A stretch of 64,000 bases of DNA from the NCBI GenBank assembly GCA_963556495.2, contig OY747701.1, positions 40,363,501 to 40,427,500 on the forward strand, in the 5' to 3' direction. A program made the position numbers and the translations under genes. How positions within the stretch are numbered: the first letter of the stretch is position 1; the number at the start of each line of letters is the position of its first letter. Shown piece after piece: positions 21,025-61,037 of this stretch. Below the pieces are notes generated by a model. It did no database searches, was not told the origin of the DNA, and saw only the letters and a list, made by a program, of their open reading frames with translations. Origin of the DNA: Valencia hispanica. Its lineage: Eukaryota; Chordata; Actinopteri; Cyprinodontiformes; Valenciidae.

Positions 21025-24000
21025 ATGTCCACCCAGATTTGTAGATTGCTGGAGCTGATGTTGCGCTCCTCTTGCTGCCACACCGTCAGAAGTAGATCAT
21101 GCTTGCGAAGGGCGGTGCTGGCACCGACGACCTTTGTCCCTGGGGTTCCCGTACTTCCTAAAAGGGCCTACAGCCTTGACTCTTTTGGTCCTGGTCGGCC
21201 CTCCCTGGGTCCCAGTTCGCATCAGCCTCGTTCAGAGATGACATCCCCTTCATCGGCGCTGGCACACAGGAACCTGTCTGCAGCAGCGGTACAGGTTGGT
21301 GCCTTGTTGTGTTTTATTGTACTTTCATTATTATTATAATTTTAATTTTTTTAAAGTGATGCCATCCTTAACCCACGTTGTTTCATTTAGAAATGCTCCA
21401 GTAAGACGTTCCATTGCTAATTTAGTCCTTTTTTATTCATTTAACATAAAAAATGTGATCCAGTTTGGATGTCTCTGGCTTTATCTGAATATTAATAAAC
21501 TCAGATTAAATACATCAAACTACATTTTATTGGTTGATGTGTTCATGGACTGAAAATCGTGGGAGGTTTTAGTTTTGATGTCCTCTTCTTATCTTTTTTA
21601 TAAATGGGCCAAAAACTCAGATTCTGAGCAATATGAAAATGATGATATTTGTTTAGTTGATCACAGTGTGTATGACTACCTTTTTTTGCAGGGCCAGTTT
21701 CGTCCTCTGTGCCGGTACGACTATCTGGATCTTGGGGAGGTAGAGGAAAACGTACGGCGTGCGCAGGCGTGTAAAAAAATAAGGCACTTCATAGTTGATC
21801 CCGATCTGGCCAACGTGGTCGCACAGCATTTGGGGCCTGATCTGCAGGAGGCTAAAACAGTCATCTTCGAATGCAACCCAGGTGAGTAACCGTAAATCTG
21901 TGTTCTAATGTTCAACAAGCTTTGTGGACGACTTACTGTTAGGTTTGTTGTGTATGTCTCCTTTTTAGGTCCTGGGGTGTTGACGAAAGCGCTGCTGAAC
22001 GCTGGAGCTCAGAGAGTCATCGCTCTTGAGGGAGACAAGACCTTCTTACATGATCTCCAGGTAAATAACTTCCTCTGAGGATCAAAATCTTTGTTTTTGC
22101 ATTGAGCTTCACCTGTTTTAAATATATACATTAATTTAGTCTTTAATACATTTTTTGAAAGGTAAGAAAATTGATAACAGATTTCTGTTTCAGGAGCTGG
22201 AGATGCGACTTGATGGTCAGCTGGAGGTGCTTCACTGTGACTACTTTAGGCTAGACCCCATCGGCAGTGGGAATGTGAAACCTCCAACCATGTTTACTGA
22301 TAAACTCTTTAACGACCTGGGAATATCAGAAGCTTCTTGGACGGATGGTGAGGAGAAAAACTTGCATACCTATGAAGATTTTCATGAAGACATATGCATA
22401 GATTAAATGAATTCCAACTCCATTTAACAAAAAGTGTTATCCTTGTGCTTTGCTAAGCTATGATTCCTTAACTTGAGCGTTCTTAAAACACAATGTTTGG
22501 TTGCTCTCTGTTTTAAAAAAAATATAAGAGTTTTTGTTAAAGTGTGTTTTTGTGCGTTTCTTCAGACGTCCCTGTGAAGGTGGTGGGAATCTTGCCCGGG
22601 CGGAACGAGCGTGGCATGCTGCTGAAGATGGTGTACGCTCTGTTTGAGCGACTGTCTGTCTACAGATACGGAAGAATAGAGCTCAACCTCTTCATCGGCG
22701 AGCGGGAGTACCGGGTAACATTTTTAGAGGATGTTCATTTAAACATGGTTTGTGTTTTTCATCATTCAGTTGTGGATTTGACACATTCTTACTTATTACA
22801 TCTGATGCAGCTTCTAACCAAACACTTCTGCACTTTGTTATTGATGTGATTGTGAGCTTTGGTTCTTCGCTGATCTAATGATTGTGTGTTTGTTAATCCA
22901 TCAGAAAATGGTGTCACGTCCTGGTGAAATGATGTACTACAGATCCTTTGGTGTCCTCTGGCAGATGGCTTGTGATATTGAACTGTTGCACAAGGTACGA
23001 GTATATTACAGTCTCCTTTAAGTGAAAATCTATGATTTTGCTCTTTTATGTTCCTACACATCAGGCACAGGCCGGTTTCATATTCTCACATTATGAAAAT
23101 CTTAAATGGAAATACTACAGCTCTATCGTAATACTGTAATCTCTGTACTAACACAAAAAAATGTAAAACTAAAAGTGTAGCACAATTTTCTTTCATGTAT
23201 TTCAGACAAAAAAGCAACAGTTATCCCCACTGCTGCCTAATAATTAGGATTATTAACGTTATTCTAATGTTATCTACATGTATTTATATATCAATCGATC
23301 AATCAATCTTTATTTATAAAGCACTTTTCATACAAAATTGCATCTCAAATTGCTTTACTCCCAGTGGAGGCAAGTCCAAGACCCCCACCTCCACCCAAGC
23401 GCTACCTGGAGAGCACCCAGGTCAATGTAACAATTTAACAGACAATAATAAATAATAATCAGGTAAAAGCTAGGCTAAAAAGGTGAGTCTTGCGCCTGCT
23501 CTTAAAAACACGAACGTTCTATGTGGCCCTGAGGTCCTCCAGCAGCCTGTTCCAAAGGGCCATAATAGTTAAAATATGCCTCACCATATGGTAACACAAG
23601 TATGATAAGTAAATGTTAGTTACTTAATTACTCTGACTAGCTGCTTCGGTAGAGCTTACAGTTGACTTCTTAACAGAAGTCTGTTAGCTTACCAAATGTA
23701 GTTCAAAACCAGTGTTACCTTAGTAGGGAGTATAGGTGGTATTCTTGTGGTTTCCTGTCCTTTTGTTGCCTATTTTCAACCACCTGATTAACTGTGCAAC
23801 CAACAAGGTAATACCAGCCAATAACGTCGTCATTTTGACCAATTTTAAATTTAACAAAGCCAATAACAATACCGTGCTATTAATGTGATAAAATGTTTTA
23901 ACTAATAGCATAATAACATTTTGACAATAACATAGTAAGTTTTTTGTGTTGTTGCTTCTTTTCTGTTTTTGTGCTGTTTGCTGATCTAAAAAGAGATTTA

Positions 24001-25085
24001 TATCAGATGGCATAGATATAACAATTCATTTAAGGATAGTACTTTGCAGCACTCTCTCCAATATATTGGTAGTAAGACCCAATTTGAGAATTACTTGTTG
24101 TGCTAAATCCTTATTTAGTGTTCTGTTCATTACCTTAGACATATCAATCCATAACTTCATGTATGCATAAATGCTATTTTATTCATCTATGTAAAGAGCA
24201 TACAGGAGGAGGGGGCTGCATTGCTCTCTGCTCCTTTTTAGCTGTAGAAAACTAGGAATGATAGGATGCAAAATTTGTAAGAGTTTTGAAGATGTCGCTT
24301 TTTAAAACCTTGATGTACCTTCATACCGGTAACTGACCAACGCCTGCAACACATTCGGGGCTCAAAGGGGGGAACGTTTTGCATTCCTAACTCTCCTTAT
24401 CTGTCTGTTCAGGAGCCCTGGGAGTCCTTTGTTGTGTCTTCAAGGCAGAATGTGCCTAGCTCCAAGGGCAAGGTAACAGAGCCAGTCCAAGTTAACAGCA
24501 ATGATATCAACATAAATGAAGGTGTTTTATGCAACATTTGGCCTTGTTCTCCCCGCAGCTTCCAAACGACCACCTGTGCCTGGTTCGCCTGCGTCCACGG
24601 GCCGACCTGTTCTCCTCAGGCCTCACTCCCTCTAATGCTTCAACTCTGCTGATGATGGTCAAACAGTGTTTGGCGAAAAGGAAGGTCAAACTCATCGACA
24701 GGCTCAAGTAAGCGGGTTGCATCAGGCGAAGCTAGCACATGCAGCTTCAAAGCCTCGCTCTATGAATAAAACCTGCAGACTCAATAAATACATCCCTGTT
24801 ACAGTAGTTCACAGGCTGCTCCACTTGGCAAAGCATGTGTGCTTCCCTTTCATCATGATTCTTATTTGATAGTTTTTTTGTTTTTGTTTTTTTAGTCTCT
24901 GGTCACCTGATAGTGGGAGCAAGCTGTTATCAGAGATGGGTTTGCCAGAGGACATCCTGACTGGCAACGTGTATCCAGAGGAGTATCTTCGACTCTTCCA
25001 GCTGATGGACAAGAGTCAGGACTTCACACAGAGCTGGCTTTATGAGGAGATTCTGGAGAACACGCAGAGGGAAGGCTGGGGCTAA
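21025..25085 (+). CDS. tfb2m: Mitochondrial transcription factor B2 (dimethyladenosine transferase 2)
   Basis: Nine exons join in phase to 447 aa: 21025-21294, 21692-21881, 21969-22060, 22194-22347, 22566-22714, 22905-22994, 24413-24472, 24559-24707 and 24896-25085 (stop TAA 25083-25085). TFB2M helps mitochondrial RNA polymerase melt promoters and is derived from KsgA-type rRNA dimethyladenosine methyltransferases. The first 50 residues are Arg-rich with very few acidic residues, as in a mitochondrial presequence. The SAM-binding motif I is [15 protein letters not shown] (149-163), matching the vertebrate TFB2M form. Other family blocks are [38 protein letters not shown] and EPWESF. The start has a strong context (CCACCATG). 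The protein is longer than human (396 aa) mainly at the N-terminus. CNST follows on the same strand. Confidence 0.95.
23285..23590 (-). repeat. Interspersed LINE-like repeat in TFB2M intron 6
   Basis: Begins near 'atcaatcaatctttatttat' and 'aagcacttttcatacaaaa', then a C-rich 'acccccacctccaccc' block and 'ctccagcagcctgttccaaagg'. The start matches the tail at 9866-9930. The pattern is that of a reversed LINE 3' end. The remainder of the intron (to 24412) shows no recognisable element. Confidence 0.5.
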
Positions 25086-25135
25086 AATAGGAACAACTTC
25101 AGATTGACTGAACTGAAACATCCAAACATATGTAC

Positions 25136-25141
25136 AATAAA
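25136..25141 (+). terminator. TFB2M poly(A) signal
   Basis: AATAAA about 50 nt beyond the TFB2M stop codon, followed by the T-rich sequence expected downstream of a cleavage site. No competing hexamer lies closer. Confidence 0.75.
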
Positions 25142-25999
25142 ATGCTCTGTAATATATATTTGAATTCAAGTAAAGTGATTATTGAAAAGGACAGTAAGAT
25201 ACATATATAACTATAAGAGTACAACACATTATCCATGATTTTATCATTAATAGTTACTGAAATATATTAAATTGGTTGGTATTTGACGACAAAGGAGGAT
25301 GTGCTTTAAGTTACAGTTTTTGTTTAAACTTACATCATCGTGACTTGATAGTTTGGACAAATTGCAGACAGGCTTCCTTCATACATCACTGACTCATCGG
25401 GCTATGCAAATGATCTCATAAAATTGTCATACAGTTGCCATTTTGTTTAGTCAATACCCAGCAGTAGCAGTTTAAAAAACCTGCTGGATGTAAGTGGCAC
25501 AATTGTCATTATACACCAGCAGCTGTTTTGTATTTTTGTATATCCATGAGTCCATAATTTTGTCTGTGCATGTGAAATGTCATGCTCTATGAAATATGTA
25601 AGCTGTATGTCATTTAATTAAAAAAACAAATAATTTTTTTTTTTACATTTACCTTAGGTTTTATTGGTGCGCTCCCTCATTTGGTCATAACTCAGATTGA
25701 TTAATAAAGTTATTTGCTTTCCTGGTCATACAGAAAGAAAATGTGATTTTAGGTTGTATCCTTTGTCTATTAGCATTTTTTTGTTCAGTTGTCTTAAAAG
25801 CTGCTGGATTCATGTTACACTTGTAAAACAATCATAGATGTAGAAAATATGATTATGAAATTCTTCTCAAGCAATTTGTTTACTGTAAAAGAATGGTCTA
25901 TCCAATGGCTGTTGTATGTCTCAAAACAGCTACAGCAGCAGCTGCTGAATTCTAGAGATAGTATTATGGTATTTTATTTTTCAGTTTGACTTTTAGCTT
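25142..25999. other. TFB2M-CNST spacer, no gene
   Basis: AT-rich sequence after the TFB2M poly(A) signal. I see no coding region or recognisable repeat. Confidence 0.4.
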
Positions 26000-26302
26000 T
26001 TAAAAGACCACCCATCCAGGCGGAGCTGCAGAAATCTACGACTCGGGTAGGAGAATCTTTTCAGGACCTCTGTTAGTTGGCAAATCTGGTCTCTACAGAA
26101 GAGTGGCAAGAAGATAGCCCTTCTTAAAAGTTGACAAAGCGGTGTCCTGGTCAGATGAGCTTGAATCTGAATTTTTTTGGTCGACATTCAAAAGCTAAAC
26201 TCTACACATAGCCCTGAAAATGCCCATCTCCTCCTGTAAATGTGGTGGTGGCAGCATCATACTGTAGGGATTCTTCTCTAGCGGTGACGGTTCTATAAAT
26301 GT
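26000..26302 (+). mobile_element. Tc1-like element relic
   Basis: The plus strand reads like the middle of the Tc1-like repeat: 'acagaagagtggcaagaaga', 'tggtcagatgagcttgaa', and 'ggtggtggcagcatcatact' (the GGS.M.WG region of transposase). It is frameshifted and cut off by a SINE at 26303. Confidence 0.6.
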
Positions 26303-26597
26303 GAGGCGGCTGTAGTTCAGTGGTATAGTTGTCGGCTTGAAACCCAGAAATCGTGGGTTTGATTCCTGTTTCCACCTGCTACATGTCGTGTCCTTGGGCA
26401 AGACTCTTCACCTACTGGTGTTGGCCAGAGGGGCCGATGGTGCGATACGGCAGCCTGGCTTCAATCAGTCTCCCTCAGGGCTATAATCATAGCTTGCTTC
26501 CGCCAGTATATGACAGTGAATGAATAATGGAGTTGTAAAGTACTTTGAGGGTCTCAAAAAGCGCTATATAAATGCAAGACATTATTATTATTATTAA
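26303..26597 (+). mobile_element. tRNA-derived SINE, copy 1
   Basis: Starts with a tRNA-like head containing an A-box-like GGCTGTAGTTCAGTGGTATA and a B-box-like GGTTTGATTCC. A shared body follows ('cagaggggccgatgg'), and it ends with a LINE-type tail ('aaagcgctatataaatgcaa') plus (ATT)n. It is homologous along its length to 55406-55709. Confidence 0.75.
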
Positions 26598-27249
26598 CTG
26601 GTGGTATGTTCACCACAAAGACTCCCAGTTTTATCTACAAACAGCTTCAGAAATAGATTTAGGCTTCAATGATGCAGAGAGTGAAAAAGGGAAGTTCAAA
26701 CCATCTCCATCAATCGTTATCAGCAATGATAATTTTTCCAATTCCAACGTCTCTGCCCAACTTTTTAACCGTGCAACCAGACAGAGACTTAAGAGGAGTA
26801 GCAAAAGCAAATGAGGTGGATCAGCAGTGCTTGCCAACAACTGATGGTGTCATCCAGGACATTGTGAAATATCGTCTCGGCTGCCATGAAATTGAGGAGT
26901 CAGCATGGCATGAAACTGTCATTCAGCAACAGTCTTCAGTCAGAGGTCTCTACAGATGTGTTGCGAAACTGACTGCTACCAGAGATCCTTCCTGCCCACA
27001 GCATCCCCATGCGCAATGACTCTTACAAGATGCTTGGATTATATGACTTTCATTTAATTCCCTTTTGGGATAAGTAAAGTATTCTTGAATTAGAATTTTG
27101 AAATTGAATAAAAGTGTTAACTCAAAGGGTTGACTAAACGACATGAATTTTCATGTGTGAAATCTGTCTTTGCTCTTCACGCCTTTGAACATTTTACAAC
27201 AAAACCTTTTCACAGTTATGCACGGCACTGCAGGTGTGAACGGTGACTG
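26598..27249. other. Upstream region of CNST
   Basis: A LINE-type end ('ttcccttttgggataagtaaagt', near 27060) marks the 3' end of an old retrotransposon piece that may begin near 26600. No gene is supported. The CNST promoter should lie at the right edge but shows no clear TATA box. Confidence 0.35.
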
Positions 27250-27467
27250 GACAGTAGATGGCGCTAGAGCACCTGGTCGGTGTGGCTGACCACACTCAGC
27301 CCGGGCCCGGGGGAGAGAGAGAGAGACGGCAGCAGCAGCAGCAGCAGCAGCAACGACCCCTGGCTGGCTGTCCGACTGCGGCTGGCGCTTACAACAACAA
27401 CAACAACATCATCATCGTCATATTCATCGGCGAGGTGTCTGATGCCGAGCACTCCGCCCCTTCAGCC
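27250..27467 (+). other. cnst: Probable noncoding first exon of CNST
   Basis: A GC-rich block with CpGs in otherwise AT-rich DNA. It contains (GA)n, (CAG/GCA)n and (CAA)n runs and ends with TCAGCC followed by a strong donor, GTAAGT (27468). Its position upstream of the first coding exon fits a 5' UTR exon. A long open frame through it (from 27258) is explained by the trinucleotide runs. Exon status is inference. Confidence 0.5.
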
Positions 27468-28310
27468 GTAAGTACCTGCAGCTGTAGCGGCGCTATTACA
27501 GCTAACAAGGCGTGTAAGCGTAAAGAAAAACACACGGTGTTGTTGGTTTCAAAAGGTGACCAGATGTGTCTCCTAGCTCATGCTAGCCTGGTAGCGACAT
27601 CCACCGACGTCAAGGTAAAACCTTCCACCGCAACGACGGGGATCGACATTGAACGGGTTGAAATTAAGCTTTAGTTTCTAGTTCCTCTCAGGGGGTTTTC
27701 CGTCTTTTATGGTGAGCCAGGACAACAAGCCTCTTTTTTATTTCTGCACCGCGCTTCAAACGCAGTTGACATACCATGTTAATGGAGAGATCAGCTGTCA
27801 GTCATGCCTAGCATGAGAGGTAGCTGCCTGCTGAACGCTATTCTATTTTATCTGCTAAATAATAAACCTCATTATGGAGATCTGGCATTTTAATTTGACT
27901 GCATGCTTATTTTATTTTATTTTATTTTTTGGTAGATTTCGCTAACACTGAATGTGCAATGTGGACACAATGTTTGAACTGTTCTGTTATTCCAGGTTTG
28001 AACTCAAGCCAACATCAGCGCTCCACCCCACTGATTGGAATAGTTGAGCTGCATACTTCAGGGCTTTTTATGTAATATTAGAATGAATGCCAGGGGCGCA
28101 TCCAGAGGGTTTTGTAAGGGGTGGCCAGACGGGGAAGTGGGACACCAAAACCAATAGACTTAACAGATGTTTTAATATAGTTTATAGTAGTATGATATTA
28201 GAACAAACATGCAATATTCAATCAAATTGATGATATGACTTGCAATAATTACAATGTTTTACATACCTTCCTTTTTTTAGTTAATAGCAAGTCTAGACCC
28301 TCAGATAGGC
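27468..28310. other. CNST leader intron, left part
   Basis: No recognised coding region. A 'caggggcgcatccagagg' segment at about 28091 looks like a transposon terminus, but no partner was found. Confidence 0.35.
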
Positions 28311-28652
28311 CTCATTTACACTGAGTGGTACGGCGCAGGTTCGGTGTGGGTCGTTCCACTATTTTACGGTCCGGGTTATTCAGGAGAGCGTTTCCTGTCG
28401 GGCTCATTCTGGGCAGGCGGGGTTAAACCCAAACGCCTGACGGTGCGCTGTATTAGTGAGACGGCAAATGTGACTCAGTAGTATATCTCGTGCTTATGGA
28501 CTGTGCTGTGTAGCTGCTCCCTAACCGTACCATTGTCCTAAGGACCTACAGCTGATGGGGGCCCAGGAATGCTCCATTGTTTGGGCTGCTTTTGCACTAG
28601 AAACAGACAAAACAGTGTACCGACCTGTGCAATCCTGCTCAGTGGAAACGAG
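28311..28652. mobile_element. MITE with about 25-bp inverted ends
   Basis: The left end CTCATTTACACTGAGTGGTA pairs with the reverse complement of the right end, CTCGTTTCCACTGAGCAGGA, and the similarity extends through 'caggttcggtg' / 'caggtcggtac'. The interior is CpG-rich and noncoding. No certain target-site duplication was found. Confidence 0.6.
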
Positions 28653-28966
28653 ATAATAGTGAGTAGTTTACCCAGCTACTAGAACAAAATTTAACTCTTT
28701 ATTCCCATCTCAACAAGTTTTTTTTTTTTTAAGTTATTTGAGTAACGTTACCTTGGTTATATTTTTTTTAATGAATTGACCCCCTTAAGGACTCTTTCTC
28801 TTGTAAATTTTTTTAATCCTACATTAAACAACAAATGTCAGGTTCTTCTCGATAAACATGTTGCCTACAGTGATAGTGAAAATGACGATAAACTTGCGAT
28901 ATATCGTGCAGCTCTAGTTATTAATCATCTACATGACAAAAATCAGCTAATTTGATATGTTAGCAC

Positions 28967-29377
28967 TAGGGATGTGTATTGGTAAAAATCTGGCAATACG
29001 ATATGTATCGAGGTAAAGGGGAGACGATACGATATACTGCGATACTATGAGAAAGACTATATATTGTGATTTATAAAGCTGAATTTAACTGTAGAAAAAC
29101 TGACAACTGAACACTCCAACCTGTTTCATATTTTAACACATCCAGTTTTATTACTAGATCTAGTTGATCCACTGGAACGAAGAAGGTGAAAACAGCCACC
29201 AACTACTAGTCATACTTTTATTTTTACTTCGCAAATGACTGTCATTAATGGCTCCGTTCAAATGTAAAAAAACAACAAAAAATAACGAAATTGATACTTT
29301 GCTTTTGAATATTGATACAATATCGGGACATAAAATATCGTGATATATTGGTCTATCAATATTTTCTTACATCCCTA
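28967..29377 (+). mobile_element. hAT-type MITE, copy B
   Basis: Starts TAGGGATGT and ends ACATCCCTA. It is flanked on both sides by a perfect 8-bp duplication GTTAGCAC (28959-28966 and 29378-29385), the hallmark of hAT insertion. It is the same family as 12084-12453, inverted. Confidence 0.9.
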
Positions 29378-29385
29378 GTTAGCAC

Positions 29386-31010
29386 ACGCGTTTTTAGCTG
29401 CAGCAAAAGTTTTGTGTCTATAATTGTTAAAAGCTGTCTGTCTCTTAGTCTTTGACCTATACATATAAGAGCCTTGTGTAATTAAAACGTTTAATTTAAG
29501 CTCCTACAAATGACAATTTCTTTTGACATAAATATGTTTTGAAATTTTTGCTAACTCTCCTAACTCTACATCTAAAAGCGAACTCTGATGGAGAAAAAAA
29601 TGACCCCTAAATAATTTAAATGTAAAATAAGTAAATGCAATTTATCAAAGCTTTTATTTTGCTCTCCTAAACTCATATTCAGAAAGAGAAAACCATTCGT
29701 GTTAGAGTGTCTGCTCTCAGGTGGTAAATCTACTCCATTTTAGTTGTTATCAGCTGCGTTCTTTAGTTTTAACAAATAGATATTTCTCCTCTTCCACCTC
29801 TGTGCTTGTCCATTTGGCTGAATTACTATTTCCTTGTGTTTCCTCCTCTGTCTTGTATTATTCATGACCCCACAGTGGAGCCGGAACACCGACATAAAGA
29901 GGAGTGGACGGATGGCTCTGTGGGAGACGAACGTTTGAGGATGAGATCCTGCATAACAGAGAAACTCCTACAACAGGGCAGAATCTGTGATTGTGATCTT
30001 GAGGTTGTCGGAGCGTAAAACTTAAATGTCAGAGCTGTTTGTCATGGTCTGGGGCTGTTGGTCGCCCAGAGGGTCATTCAGAGACTGGAGGGGCTACAGT
30101 ACTAATAGATAGCGTGGTGGGTACAGAGGAAAGCAAACACTCCTTTCATTCGGAGGGTGTTGACTCTTGTTAAAATATACAAGGCTTATGAAAGATGGGT
30201 GGTCACAGCTTGTTATGTGCTCTCACTTCCCCTTAGGTGGAACAAGTTGCAGAAAACCAGGGCAGCTCTGTTCCTCTGAGAATGGCTGTAATTAACCTGG
30301 ATCTGTGTGTTGGTGGAGATTTTGGATTGTTTTCATGTGAAGCCATACCTTAATCTTGGTTTAAATGTAATTCTTTACCTTTATTTCACTTTATTAAGGG
30401 GATTTCATTCATTCCCTAATCAGGTCCAGAACTGTAACAAATGGCTCAACCTGTTTCAGTGTTTAAGGTGTAGCTGGAGTCTTAAGTGTGTGTTTGGGCC
30501 AGCATGTTTAAGTGCAGCTTTAGTTTTTGGTGAAAGCTTAAAGTGGTTAATCTAGTTTTGTCAGTCTGTACTGTTGCTGAGTCAACTGTAAACATGAGCA
30601 AGGCAGTAAAAGTGGAGGAAAAAAAAACCCTTGCTATTGCACAATACTGATTTGCACTTTGCGTTGATTTACCTGTTTGTTCACCTGCCTCCATTTGTTC
30701 CAAAGTACAAACCAAAGAATATTTCCTATAGTGTTTTCAGGATTGCTGTGTAGTCCAGAAAATTCTGGAAATTGGTTGAATAATTTTACATTTATGGATA
30801 AAAAGTTGTTTGAGCTTCCAGACTTGATTACCGTTTACGCAAAGTGTAAAAATCTGGATTTCTGAAAATCAAATGTCATTTTATATTGAATTATCTTTCA
30901 GTCAATTTGTTTAATGTTTTTTTGCCTCATCAAAACTCTAGTTTTGGGTGTGTGTGTGTCTAATTTCGTTGTCATTAATCATGATTCACATTAGATATTG
31001 CAGTCAAAAA
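29386..31010. other. CNST leader intron, middle part
   Basis: No gene is supported. A 49-codon open stretch after CCCCACAG at 29875 ends at 30017 and does not resemble consortin. The rest is AT-rich intron sequence. Confidence 0.35.
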
Positions 31011-31598
31011 TAGAGGTGCACTTTTTCAGTCCCGATACCGATACCTGGGCTTTGTGCATCTGTCGATACCCGATACCGATCCGATACTATTGTTGAATTA
31101 ATAATACACTGTATACCCTCCACCTTATACCTTACTTGAAGAGAATAAAGGTACCAGACTTTACTAACTAAACATAACTAAGACTTCTTTTTTCCTTTTT
31201 GACCCCGCTCCTTTTGTTTTGCTGAGGTGCAGGAATTCGACGTGCTCCTTAGCATGGCTTCTGGATGTGCTTGATTAAAGTGGTAGTGTTGTACTTTGCA
31301 GTAATGCCACCTCACCTCGAAACATTTACTTTGCAGACATTGCAAACAGCCGACGAACTAGTTGGAGCAGCAAGCGTGAAATATCTCCACACAGCCGACC
31401 TTCTGGCTCGCTCCATGTTGCTTCTAGCATGCGACACACGTGAAGCTGAAGAATGACAGGTTCTGCTGCGACAAAAAACCAAACAAAAAAAAGCCTGGAT
31501 TGGCCAGTGGATCTGTTCGTTTTTCCGATCCCCTATCCAGCTATTTTGTCAGTATCGCGGCCGATATCTGATCCTAATATTGGATCGGTGCACCCCTA
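31011..31598. mobile_element. hAT-type nonautonomous element
   Basis: Ends TAGAGGTGCA and TGCACCCCTA are inverted repeats with one mismatch. The flanking duplication GTCAAAAA (31003-31010 and 31599-31606) is a perfect 8 bp. 'ccgataccgat' motifs near both ends are typical of a common fish hAT family. No transposase is encoded. Confidence 0.88.
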
Positions 31599-31606
31599 GT
31601 CAAAAA

Positions 31607-32589
31607 CTGAGCTGATTAAAGTGAATCCAAATGCCCAGCAAAAACTGTGAAATAGCCCTTTACCACACTGCTGAATTTAATTGAATTTGAGAAAAATGTT
31701 TCATACCAAAATGTTCAGAACATTTCAAAAACTGCCTGAAAAACTAAGATATGAGTTTGACAAAATATGGAGTTTAGAAATAAAATAGTTTGTCTGTCTT
31801 AAAAACAACGGTTGAGAAACTCTGAATTTTTAATCCTGATTATTTCTTGGATAATTTAACCTGTGAGCTTTATTTGTCTGCGCATGTAGTTGTTTTCTCG
31901 TTATGTTATTTCCTGATAAGTTGCACAGCTTGTGTTCGTGTTTATCAGTAAAAAAGATCTTTACTAGTTATAAAATTAAAATCAGCTAGAGGATTGCTGC
32001 AGCACACTGTGATGCAGCTTTAAGAGACAAGGAAAATGGATTAGAAATACTGCTGTAGCTTCATATTGATAATCTCTTCTGAGACAGCTTGGGAATGATG
32101 CAAAACTTATTTTACATGCCCCCACCCCCTTTCTCTCTAAATAGACTGTAACCATGTCAGAAATTTTTAAAACTTGTCCAAAGTCACGTTGGTTAGTTGT
32201 GTTTTTGTTGTCTCTGCAGGGTTGAAGAGAGGCTTCCCTGACTGCCGTCACTGGCCCTCAAGCTGCCGAAGCCAATGGATCATGGTGGCTGCTTCTTAAG
32301 TTTCCTTCCAAGATATATGGTTGAGTAAAATTTCGGAACAGTTTTAGAGTCGTAATTAGATGTGATTTAAAGTTAAAATAGCTGGTGAGAACAGGGAAGG
32401 TTGCTTTGGCAGCTTTTTAGCTATGCTGTGGTTGCTGTTGTCTCAAGTTGCAGCTGACAGTCTTTAAATAATGTACCGAGCAAAGCGAGTCCCTCTCTTT
32501 CTGTGAAATCAGGCTTCCTACTTTTAAAATATATTTTGTATTCTTTAAGCTTAGCTGATTTCCTCTTTCTATCCTTAGGTCTGTTTGAG
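31607..32589. other. CNST leader intron, right part, and 5' UTR
   Basis: A good acceptor (TTGTCTCTGCAG, ending 32219) precedes a GC-richer stretch that could be a second noncoding leader exon, but no matching donor is obvious. The first coding exon begins at 32579 after ATCCTTAG. Nothing else is recognised. Confidence 0.35.

Positions 32590-61037
<28,448 letters not shown>

Noticed and set aside
21575..21691. Alternative TFB2M start in the first intron
   Set aside because: The frame upstream of 21692 is intron sequence before a strong TTTTTTTGCAG acceptor, and exon 1 with a mitochondrial presequence joins in phase.
26303..26380. Functional tRNA gene
   Set aside because: Only the A- and B-box regions are tRNA-like. 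The body and LINE-type tail identify a SINE, and a second copy exists at 55406.
27258..27674. 138-codon frame with a polyglutamine run as a protein start for CNST
   Set aside because: The frame is produced by CAG/CAA repeats, runs past a strong GTAAGT donor, and has no similarity to consortin. A noncoding leader exon explains it better.
29806..30018. Possible extra CNST exon after CCCCACAG at 29874
   Set aside because: It ends in a stop within 49 codons, has no donor, and does not resemble consortin.
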